A program made the translations under genes and the position numbers. This document shows positions 1-9,200 of a stretch of DNA of 64,000 nucleotides, piece by piece. A model generated the notes under the pieces. That model searched no databases, had not been told where the DNA came from, and saw only the letters and a list, made by a program, of their open reading frames with translations. Every line of letters begins with the position of its first letter. Positions within the stretch are counted from its first letter, which is position 1. The stretch comes from Hypomesus transpacificus (taxonomy: Eukaryota > Chordata > Actinopteri > Osmeriformes > Osmeridae): the NCBI RefSeq assembly GCF_021917145.1, contig NW_025813703.1, positions 248,001 to 312,000 of the forward strand, given 5' to 3'.

Positions 1-122
1 CACCTCCAGAAGATGTTGACAGTCCTCCAGTCCAATGTCACTCAGAACGTGCTTCACCTTTCTCCTGGTTTTTCGGATTACATCCAAACTTCCAACAGGA
101 ATCTGGTACATTGTAAAGCAAT
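1..122 (-). CDS. Partial exon of an unrecognised protein (5' part of gene)
   Basis: A minus-strand exon runs off the left edge. It follows a clear acceptor (TTCTTTAG, exon from 122) and has an ATG at 111-109 opening a frame that stays open for 37 codons: MYQIPVGSLDVIRKTRRKVK, then residues rich in D, L, H and E. I do not recognise the family. The codons before the ATG are also open. An upstream exon with a good donor (GAAG|GTAAGG, about position 600) would join in phase and add IFYLTIEDCFT, so the real start may lie further upstream. The segment is basic (RKTRRKVK) then acidic and leucine-rich, with no signal peptide. The gene lies downstream of azin1 on the same strand. In human the next gene there is KLF10, but this peptide is not the KLF10 N-terminus. 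Confidence 0.45.
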
Positions 123-1200
123 CTAAAGAAAAGGACATCAAAAGAGTTTATTTTGATGAAGCACATAATTTCCTAAAGGTATGATGAACCAGGGAACACA
201 TTGGTCATTCATACAATATCATTATTTTAATTATAATTTTAATCAATATTATTTATTTTGTTAAGCATCTGTCTGGGCCCATACTAGTTAGTTCTATAGG
301 CTCACTACCCTGCATCCTGTGGTGAAAAATGCATTTTCAATCTTAAAACACGCGCCACTTCACTTCGACTAATAGAAAGCTAGATAGCCTACTTGGAGCA
401 GAAAAATCGAGTCTGGTTAATTAAGCTGTACCGTAGCCAACTTTGCCTCTCCTATGAAAGACGCCTCTTTTAAAACAATGGCTTGATATATAGCTTTCAT
501 TAACGGTGTAATACTCGTTTCTCAACCTTTGTGATATGCTATAGTGGTGGTGGTTCTGTATTACTACCATGGGCCATGACTGACAAACTTGCATCCTTAC
601 CTTCGATGGTCAAATAGAAGATGCTTGACAGGATAGCTTGCGGCTTCTAACCAGCTTCCACTCGCCAAATGACAATAACCTATCACGCGACTGATTTCGA
701 GCCACGTGGACAATGCTTTGTACTCACAAATCCAGTAACGTTACTGAGGATGCACCCGCTACAATACAACAGCTAACAGTAATAATCATGCATACTACTA
801 CAATATGCTGCTGCAGTTTCGATCTTTCTTCCCTCTCCTGCAACAAAAAAATGGCTGTCTGGGAAGTGACGCCGGTACTAATTTGCATAGACCAGTACCA
901 TTGGCTCTGTTGAGAGGTTGTCTTCTTCGCTGATTTTTTACGGCAGGAGTCGGCATCCACGTATTTGCCGTACTGCCACCAATCGTTTCTCGACCTGCTA
1001 AATCTAATGTAATTTCAGAAGCATCAGGAGAGGAATTGCAAATTCTGTGTCAGCAACAGATTTGGCATCAGCCTGGTGAATGTAAACAGTAACGCGGGAA
1101 TAACAATACATTTTGCACTCACAGCCATGTTGCCTATTCAATGGTGATGGTATAGTTGCATAATATTTACATCAAATATATGAAAATTAAATACACAGGG
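123..1200. other. First intron, 5' exon and promoter area of the left-edge gene
   Basis: A donor (GTAAGG on the minus strand at about 600-595) marks a leader or coding exon above it. Bases 640-1010 are richer in CG than their surroundings, which fits a promoter for the left-edge gene. Nothing else is supported here; the short open frames at 713-960 overlap each other on both strands and show no family features. Confidence 0.3.
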
Positions 1201-1940
1201 CAGAAATGTTTCAATCAAAGAGATGTATTAAATTATTCACTTTCATTACTTTAACAAGTACAATTTACAGTCAAAAACAGGCAATGGTCCATTAGTGCCT
1301 TAGACAGAAAGTAATTTACAATACATACTTTTTCAACAGGGGGCAGGATTATTTTCTAACTGGAGTACAGTCAGGTCACCGTAATCTTAGTTTGACATTT
1401 AGATGTACAAGACTCCATGTTATTGCCCACACACAACTCACAATTTAGACAGACATGGGGAGGAATTGCTAAAGTATAAAACAGACAATCCGGGTGTTTC
1501 AGTGAGACGAAACATTTGCCGTTTAAGTCTTAGCAAATGAACACAGCTCCCTGTTTTTAGAGGCAGACGCTAACACTGCAGGAAGCTGCTTATACTGTGT
1601 AAGCTAATGTACCAGCAGACCAAGCCACTTGAAGAACTCGGAAGAACAGGATTGGAGAAGGTCCAATTCCATTATATATGCCTCTTCTGCTATTAGACTT
1701 TAGAAGAACAAAGAAAACCCTGACAAATTCTTGATAGAATCAAGAGTCACATGTTAATGCAACAGGGTGACAGGTATGTAAAAGGCTGTCGTTTTGGACC
1801 ATACACTGTAGGCACTCAAAACATTGAGAGTCCTTAAGATGAGTTTAGGTTTGCATGTTCCAGTGTAACTGACTCAAAATGGTAAACACACTCCTCAGGA
1901 TATATACTCCCCACCTGCCCCATCAAAGAGCTAGCTTTTC

Positions 1941-2045
1941 AGTGGCGTAGCTGGTTAAAGCGGTGTTTATAGAGGTGGTTGTTGCGTAGAGTCAGAGGAC
2001 CCAAGTTCACACCCCATTATGGGCAGGTAGGGAGGAAGCTCTACT
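1941..2045 (+). repeat. tRNA-derived SINE fragment
   Basis: The stretch has a degenerate A box (GGCGTAGCTGGTTAAAG) and, about 50 bp on, a B-box-like AGTTCACACCC: the split pol III promoter of a tRNA-derived SINE head. The 3' LINE-like tail is not recognisable, so this is a fragment. The rest of 1200-2800 holds no gene that I can support; it is azin1 3' flank or a long 3'UTR. Confidence 0.4.
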
Positions 2046-2799
2046 GACGAGCGATGCACCAGTTACACCAGCATGGCTTCATGAGTAGGACCTTCCTCCT
2101 TGCACTGATCACTGGCACCATGCCTGCCATCCCTAGGTCAACTTGGGAGTTCAGACAAGAGACTATGGGCTTACTGAAAAAACCCTTAACAATTCCTTTG
2201 CATGCCTTTTCAAAAGTGAATGCAGGACGTCACAATGGCAATCACAGCACACATATCTAAGTAGCATTAAAACACATCAATATCTTATCAGGGAATACTG
2301 CTAATTGAGTTACAGCCTGTACCAAGGATACACTTCTGGGGCTGGAGCAGAAACATGCTCCACAGTGTTCTACAAATCCAATAAATAAACCCAAACTAGT
2401 GAATCGCAAGAAAGAATGGGTTCATGTCTTCATGTGACAATCAACATAAATTTCACTTAAGGTTACTCTGCCAGAAGGGTGGGTCAAAGGACCTAACCAT
2501 ATACTGATTTTTAAATAGCAAATTTCTTGAAAATCATCTTACATTGACAAATGTAGCATGTTGAACAGATAATTGATTTACAAGACTGTCAACAGTTAAT
2601 CAATACATAATAGAATTAAAATATTTTTTTACATTTATGTAAACTGTATTTGATTAGGAAACCCAAAGAGGTGTGGGTACCATCTCCGGTCATCCGTTTT
2701 GTTGCATAATGTACTCGTTTAAATAGGGCTGGTCTTATAGCTGAAAGGTATTTTCAGTAGGAGGGAGGCGCTTTGGGAAGGGGGAGAGCAGGGAAAATA

Positions 2800-3044
2800 G
2801 ATAATTTTTTACCAAGACACATTTAATTGAGGTATTAAAACACCAATTGCTTCCTGTCTCCAGGAAATCTTAAGTCTTTTAAATTTTCCTGATAAGTTGA
2901 ACACTGCATTTCCCCCAAGGCAGTTGGAATGTTGACCACATTTTGCCCCTGGCCCCCTGTGGTAAGGGGCTCTCTTGTGTGAGGAAGAGTGGGAGCAAAG
3001 GCGGGTCTCGACCCGAGGAGAGCGAGTGAGACAGGAAGAAGGGG
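2800..3044 (-). other. azin1: azin1 3'UTR with candidate poly(A) signal
   Basis: After the azin1 stop codon the minus strand reads about 220 bp to an ATTAAA hexamer (TTTAAT on the plus strand near 2822-2827). This would place cleavage near 2805. A longer 3'UTR, as in mammalian AZIN1, cannot be excluded from sequence alone. Confidence 0.4.
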
Positions 3045-6000
3045 TTACATGCCGTACTGGACAAGGGAGAAATTCTTCATAGCACTGTCCAGAGACAATC
3101 CTGCCTCCTGCATCTCGTACCTGGAGGGAAAACAAAAAGCAACATTGCTGCATATCTGAATCAATGAAGTCCACAGCACAAGCAACACTAATATAGATTA
3201 CCTAACAACTGGAGATCATAGGCAATTATGAATATTTGCTGCCACAAATGAACAAACAGTAGGGCGAGGGCTGCACTAGTCTCCCACAACTTGACACCAC
3301 ACCCTCCCTTACCAGTCCCCCATGGAGATGGTGTAGTAAATAGGCGGTCTGATTTCACTGTTGAAGGTGTTGAAGTCCTCCAGGCCACTGGCACCCATGT
3401 TGTTGAAGACCAGCCACTCCCCCACAGCCAGCTCCGGCAGCAAACAGCGCTCCACCACCTGCTCCAGCGGGTCACATGACGGACCCCAAAGGCTGCTTGG
3501 AAATACCGTCTCCCCTGCAGTCAGCGGCTTCTGTGTAAGAGTAGTGTCAATGGAGGTTATCAGGAGCTGTTTCTGTAGACTATACAGTTCACACCATGAA
3601 GAGTCAGGTGGATGAGCGGTTAGGGAATTGGGCTAGTAATCTGAAGGTCGCCGGTTTGATTCCCGGCTGCGCAAAAAATGACGTTGTGTCCTTGGGCGAG
3701 GCACTTCACCCTACTTGCCTTGGGGGGAATGTCCCTGTACTTACTGTAGGTCGCTCTGGATAAGAGCGTCTGCTAAATGACTAAATGTAAGCGTCCGTAC
3801 GTCAAGTACAGGGCCATGCCAGTGACAACAGCAGTAAAACAGTACTGCCTTCAACTTTTTACACAGATTCCTGGCATTTTAGTATGACATTACAAGCCCA
3901 GAGCTCAGGAGATGTAGGAAAAGCCCAAGCAGGTTGGGAACTGGTTCTGCAAGGAGTAAATTACAGTTGCAGTAGTGGTTACAGTAGTGGTTGCATTCTG
4001 GCGGCATACTGACCTTGTGCACAGATGGTACAGGGACAATGTTTCCCAGTAGCTTGTGGCCAAATGACCCGTACACGCCTTCGTTCATGTAGTACAGGAA
4101 CTCTGGCTTGCTGTTGGGACTCAGTCCAACTAGAGATAACAAAAAGGTAAAAGGTTGCATTGAAAAAAGGAGACATCATACTGAACTCATCATTGGGAGT
4201 CAACTGGTTAACCTGTATGTTCAGTGCAAACTGCCTCAAACGAATAAATCAACAGACTGGGAGGAGAGAGAGAGGGAGAGAGTTGGGTAATCTTGACCCT
4301 TACCTATGGGAAGGCTGTTCCAGTCCTGGGCCTTGACCTTCTTGCCAATCACACTGACAGCAAGGGTGAAGGCAGATGATACATAAAAGCTGCCAATTTC
4401 TGCTAGGACTTCCACCCCAGACAGAGGAGGGAAGTAGGCGTCCAACAGAGGCCTGATGGCACTGTTAACCTACACCAGACAAGTTTCATCACTCACTGTG
4501 GGCAACCACTGAGAAGCAGTTGAATTGATAAAACACAGCTATGGATAATCAAATAATTGGATGTAAACAATGATAGAAGTGTAATTACGTTACCTGTCTC
4601 AGCTGGGCCTCTGAGCCAGTGAATCCACCTCCAATATCCAGGATTTTCATGTTGAAACCCAAGTCAATCTTAACAGAAAACCACACATTGCATTAAAACC
4701 TCCAAGTGCAGAGGATGCAGCTTTGAACACAATAAAGCCCATTTATACAGCTGGAATCTTAGTTTCAGTCAGTTTCAGACTGCAATAACCTCTGGTTACA
4801 CTCTTATAAACACATCAGGAAGTGTCAGAAAGTTTCCCTCAATTCTTTTTTTGTTCTTCATCAAGCCTTGATGGGAATTTAAGAAACTTCTTACCCCCAT
4901 GTCGAACACACAGCGGGCATCTGACAGCGCATGAGCGTAGGCCTGGAGGTCTTTGCAGGAGGAGGGGATGTGGAACCTAAGGAGATAAACACGTCAAGCC
5001 TTCGAGAAAATCACGTCAATAGAGACTCTAGGTACAACCAGGCTCGTCTGGGACAACAGAAATCGGACATCGAATGAAGTTGTCCGATCTGACCCCCAAA
5101 AATGTACAGTGATACAATTCGTCATTTCTTTCTTCCAAATCGACTGAAATGCAGTTGAATTTCCGATGTCAATGTTTGTGTAAGATGCCTGATCCTCTGG
5201 CCACCTGTGTTCACACCGTGGTGTTGTCTTATTTCATATGCTAGCTACTCTGATGCACTTCCCACTGTACTGACTTATAGTTATCCAGCAGTGTACAGCA
5301 CTATTTCACCCATGCCCCTCTACTTAAAACAGTTGTTCTTATGTTCAAGTCCCCTAAAAAGTCTAACCTTGACTATACTCACTTCCATCTGTGCAAAGCT
5401 TGTCACTAGAGAAGTGTTCTCAGATTTCTCTACTTAAGCACTTCTCCAAAGCCCAAGACTAAAATGTTTCCCAGGTAAGCTAGATTTGGTACGTCACAAA
5501 TTCAAAAGGCAATTGCTGTCTACGATGCAAATGCCAGCAACAAACCTGATAGCTCCAGCGCAGAGCTGACTTGTATTTGTATTGGCACAGTATTGAAAAG
5601 TCTGAAAGCAGACTATGTAGTGTGCAGGTCTTGGATGTAAACCGGACCCTGGAACTTCCTTCCACAGTCTACCCCAAATCCCACTACGCTGCAGACATCA
5701 GGCTCACATGCCTACAGACCTGAGGAATTGCAGATCGGCAACGCTCACTTCTGTTAAGATGTTGTATGTATCACAACCACTAAACGGTGTCAGCCTCTGC
5801 CAGTTACGAGCTAATCAACAGCACATACTAATACAATATAATCACTACACACCCTGCCATTCTTATACATCCGCTAGTTGCCAATTTTGGTGCACGACAG
5901 ATTTCTCATCTGAATCAAGGTCTGACTGAGGAACCCCATTTTAAGAATGATTTGGTACCGTTACACAGGTTGACCACAGTATACTCTGTGCCTCCAGGTT

Positions 6001-7395
6001 ACTCACGTTACTCCTACGACCTCCACCCCCAGGTCCTTGGCTACATCCAGCAGATGCTTACAGCTCTTCAGGGAGCAGCCGAACGCCATGCTGTGCTCGG
6101 CGGCGTGGGGAGCAGTGGTCACCTGCAGCAGCAGTCTGGGAGACACGGAAAACAGCCATCAAACACGGCCCTCCGAATAATAATGATGTCTTATCTACAT
6201 TAAAACCTCCAAGTGCAGAGAATGCAGCTTTGAACACAATAAAGCCCATTTATACAGCTGGAATCTTAGTTTCAGACTGCAATAACCTCTGATTACACTC
6301 TTATAAACACATCAGGAAGTGTCAGAAAGTTTCCCACGTAAAAAAATGTTCTTCTTCATCAAGCCTTGATGGGAATTTAAGAAACGTCTTACCCCCATGT
6401 CGAACACACAGCGGGCATCTGTCTACTCGCTAACCGTTCCCACACTTGTCTCAGAAGTCTGAGAATATTGATGAAGGAATCCACAAAGCTTTGTGAGGTG
6501 GCTACAGTGACATAGGAGTTAGATCTCTGCGATTTCTTAAGCTCAATTAGGGCATTTAAAAGGAGACTTCCATCAAAAGTGTTGTGATAGACACCTACTT
6601 GGCACTGGGGTGAGATCGTGCTATCTTGCAGAGTTCAGTCTCACTGTCGCACATCAGGTGGTTAATACCATTCTTGGCAGCGTGCTTGATGTGTGTCAGC
6701 TGTTTGCAAACTCCAGACATGATGATGTTCTCAGGTGGAACGCCATGGTCAAGCACCAGTGACACTTCCGTCTTTGAGAACACGGACACAAGGACAAAAA
6801 TAAATCCAAGTCAATCCCAAATCTCCTCCTCCTCCCCAATACAACGTTTTTAACTCACACAAACATGTGGATTCGGTGCTCTTACCTTGTTGGTGCAAAC
6901 AAAGCCCAGGCCCAGCGAGGACAGGATCTCTATGACAGCGGGGCTGCTGTTGCACTTGACAGGGTAGTAGGGCCTCAGCTGAGGTACGCTGCTCTGCCAG
7001 AGAACGTGCTGCTTCATTAGCACCCCGAGGTCACCCACCACAAACGCACTCTTCTCCTCCTGCGGTGACAAGGCGCAGGGGTCTGAGTGACACAGATTCT
7101 CAAAGGGATGGAGCTTTACTACAGAAATGTTACTTTGATCCCAATGAATCCATGCCTACTTTCTAGCAGGGTAGGACACTCAAACAGGAAATCAATAAGA
7201 AACTATTGAGATACAGAGATAGATCTATAGATCAGTGATTAGGACGCACACATGACGATTCGTAGGAAATACCAACAGACGAGTACCGCTCACCAGTGCT
7301 TGCTCATAGATGTGTCCGTCAATAACATTGTCAAGGGTTACTCCTTCCTCCAGGAGTTCAATTATGTAGGTTGGTTCGTCTGGAAGTCCTTTCAT
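3045..7395 (-). CDS. azin1: Antizyme inhibitor 1 (AZIN1)
   Basis: Ten coding exons: 7395-7294, 7059-6886, 6771-6599, 6135-6007, 4976-4895, 4668-4594, 4469-4304, 4129-4014, 3530-3313 and 3120-3045, joining in frame to 436 residues. The protein is an enzymatically dead ornithine decarboxylase homologue. It binds antizyme, freeing ODC and raising polyamine synthesis and uptake in the cytoplasm. The fold is clear: YYPVKCN with Lys69, [17 protein letters not shown] and GPSCD. ODC's phosphate-binding EPGRYYV is EIGSFYV here, so the PLP-anchoring Arg is Ser, as in AZIN1; the usual Asp of the NDGVYG motif is Glu. This argues for AZIN over ODC, and adjacency to atp6v1c1 argues for AZIN1 over AZIN2. 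The C-terminus stops at LVQYGM, about a dozen residues short of human. The start ATG matches the MKG start of human AZIN1; upstream TTG codons are not starts. Confidence 0.95.
3601..3790 (+). repeat. tRNA-derived teleost SINE, copy 1 (azin1 intron)
   Basis: A complete-looking SINE. It has an A-box region (GGTGGATGAGCGGTTAGGG), a B box (GGTTTGATTCC), a central CTTGGGC-AGGCACTTCACCC block, and the common fish 3' tail TCTGGATAAGAGCGTCTGC ending in CTAAATGACTAAATGTAA. It lies antisense in the intron between azin1 exons 3530-3313 and 4129-4014. A sister copy lies at 24496-24688. Confidence 0.85.
6198..6421 (-). repeat. Partial-exon duplication inside azin1
   Basis: This block is a near-identical copy of 4691-4923, lacking one 10-bp internal segment. 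The source contains the 3' end of the azin1 exon encoding ARCVFDMG and its donor (GGG|GTAAG) plus about 200 bp of the following intron. The copy sits in the intron between exons 6771-6599 and 6135-6007, so the pre-mRNA carries an extra exon fragment with an intact 5' splice site. No other exon duplication is seen in the gene. Confidence 0.85.
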
Positions 7396-7491
7396 CTCAT
7401 CCGTATTCCGCAAATCCGACGATCATAAGAAGAGTCAATCCAAATGTAGGTCACGACTGAGCCTATGGGGTCCTGAAGGTATGCAACAAAC
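7396..7491 (-). promoter_or_regulatory. azin1: azin1 leader exon with two tiny uORFs touching the start codon
   Basis: The leader part of the first main coding exon begins after TTACTTTCCAG. It contains ATG ATC GTC ... GGA TGA (ATG at 7426), whose stop ends one base before the azin1 ATG at 7395. It also contains ATGAGATGA, a Met-Arg-stop uORF from 7400 that overlaps the azin1 start codon. Both would favour leaky scanning or reinitiation at the main start. Confidence 0.6.
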
Positions 7492-7897
7492 TGGAAAGTA
7501 ACAAAACACAGAAACGTGTCAGTAAAAAATCCATATTGGAAATAATACCATCTCCGTACAAGTATAAACACTTCACATCATCTTCAGGGTATCGTTTACA
7601 CTCAACTCTTGTTTCAACTATACACACAACTATACTATCAACATTGTATCCTGACCTCGGTCACCATTAGACCTTTTTGTTACTATACTACTGAGGGTTG
7701 TATTTATAGTCTCTTAAATGGCCCTGAAACTGAGCAATAACCACATGTATACAATAACATACACCTCGACATCCGACCTCACTACAAACAGACCACTCCT
7801 GGAAATATTTTAGGGCATTGTCGATTCTGACAGGTTTCAAGGAGATTCCTGGGAGCTAGATCAAAAGCCACCTCCACAGTATTTATGACCCTCACAT

Positions 7898-7923
7898 GGA
7901 CAAGTCGAGTGATGGACTTGTCC
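7898..7923 (-). promoter_or_regulatory. Perfect stem-loop just after the azin1 uCC stop codon
   Basis: In the leader RNA GGACAAGUC and GACUUGUCC pair perfectly (9 bp) around an 8-nt loop. The hairpin starts five bases after the uCC stop and ends two bases before the candidate donor of this leader exon (CCAT|GTGAGG, exon end near 7896). It could affect ribosomes leaving the uCC, or splicing. Confidence 0.6.
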
Positions 7924-7928
7924 CACTA

Positions 7929-9105
7929 TCAGCTAGGATCCCAAGGAGGCTCAGCGTTGAAGTCGAAGTGCTCTCGGTAGAGAGCCGCCCCTAGGCCTTC
8001 AGGATAGCGTTTGTACACCTGTACAGAGACAGGGGAGCCCTGAGGGAGAAAGAAACGCATTAGATGGAGAGTTTAAATAACCATCTACACATTGAGAAGT
8101 GTGATAATGTAGGAAGTCTGTGATTACAATGACATTAATACAAAAGGAAGTGTGGATGTAGCAGCTGTTCAGGGTGTGTCGAGGCAGAATTAGGTGATGT
8201 GGCTGACAGGTCAAATCAATTTCATGGTATACAGTACTACTAAATGTTTTTAAAAAGTTCTAACTCACAGCTAAGTGGCTGGTGTTCAAGCAAGGTTAAT
8301 AATAGCTTAAAAATACGTCATGCAGTGCTAATTTTTGAGAGATGACATTAACGTAGCAGGTAACTCCACTTTCAAAACAATGTAGTTAGACACACCAGCT
8401 ATGTTTCATGCCTAGATATTAACAAAACTGAAACGAAAAATATCACCTTGTAACTACCATACCAAGCTGTGATGTTAAACAGGTATACAGATAGCTAGAG
8501 AAAACAACGACAGCTTCTTCCTGTCAAATTCCCTTCTATTAACTAGTAAGTTTAGAATGCTTTCTCCATCTGTGTCCATAGACAGCTTGGCAATAACAAC
8601 CAAAACAATAACCATCCATTCCCCCGCCCCAAATAACGAGAAAACAACATTCTCAAATATAAAAACTTGTAGTTAAAGCCAGTTAGTTATTGGAGCAAAG
8701 AACAAGCTGCTTTACTCTTATCATTCATTGACAACAGTGGCGCTGTTGACATTTGCTAGCATAAGTACAAGTACAAGGCTAGCTAGCTAGGCAAACATTT
8801 CGTCTGAATTCTCATGACAAAACTTGATTATTGTATTAGAAGTAATGGACATGACGAGTTTACAATTAACAACACACTAAATACAGGCATTTCTGAACAG
8901 AAATGGTCGCTCTGTAACCAGCCTGTCACACGTTAGGCAAGCCAGTGAAAGAACCGAGCCCGCCATGTTGCGTTGCCGATATGAACACCAGCTAACCTAC
9001 CTAGCTCTAGCTTGCACGAATTTAACATTCAATCGAAGGATTTGTACTTACGTGAGATAACGGCCAGAATGTTTTGGAAAATCGTCTTCTCTTTTTCGGC
9101 GGAAT
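7929..9105 (-). CDS. azin1 upstream conserved coding region (polyamine-sensing uCC)
   Basis: Two leader exons read as one frame. Exon 1 ends at 9052 (TCTCAC|GTAAGT) and exon 2 starts at 8018 (CTGTACAG|GTG). The frame from an AUU at 9105-9103 reads IPPKKRRRFSKTFWPLSH, then VYKRYPEGLGAALYREHF, and ends FNAEPPWDPS followed by tandem stops TGA TAG: 47 codons with no in-frame AUG and an in-frame stop upstream. This matches published work on AZIN1 (Ivanov, Atkins, Dever and colleagues, from memory): a non-AUG uCC whose Pro-Pro-Trp codons stall ribosomes when polyamines are high, causing queuing that raises near-cognate initiation and blocks AZIN1 synthesis. Exact AUU use is inferred. Confidence 0.85.
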
Positions 9106-9200
9106 TTTTAAAGAGTAGTGGGCACAACAATATAAGAAAGAAATAGACGAGCTTTAGCCATTTGTTTAGATGACGGGAGGACTGGTTGTAGACTGCTGTT
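9052..9200 (-). promoter_or_regulatory. azin1: azin1 first leader exon and promoter side
   Basis: The exon ends with a strong donor (GTAAGT, 9051-9046). Upstream the leader holds a short AUG uORF in another frame (AAATGGCTAAAGC...). The transcription start was not located; no TATA box is evident. The 161-codon frame across 9029-9514 conflicts with the uCC frame and is not taken as a gene. Confidence 0.45.

Noticed and set aside
2809-3174. 121-codon minus-strand frame ending near 2809
   Set aside because: Shadow frame across the last azin1 exon; the spliced frame reads [20 protein letters not shown] and stops at 3045.
3601-3790. Functional tRNA gene
   Set aside because: A and B boxes belong to a SINE head; no cloverleaf or terminator follows, and the same body and tail recur at 24496-24688.
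5050-5130. Possible hairpin (ATCGGACA / TGTCCGAT) in an azin1 intron
   Set aside because: Only 8 bp arms in an ordinary intron; expected by chance at this scale.
3045-7395. Ornithine decarboxylase (odc1)
   Set aside because: PLP-anchoring Arg replaced by Ser (EIGSFYV), GGGFTG rather than GGGFPG, and a neighbour (atp6v1c1) specific to AZIN1; the uCC also fits AZIN1.
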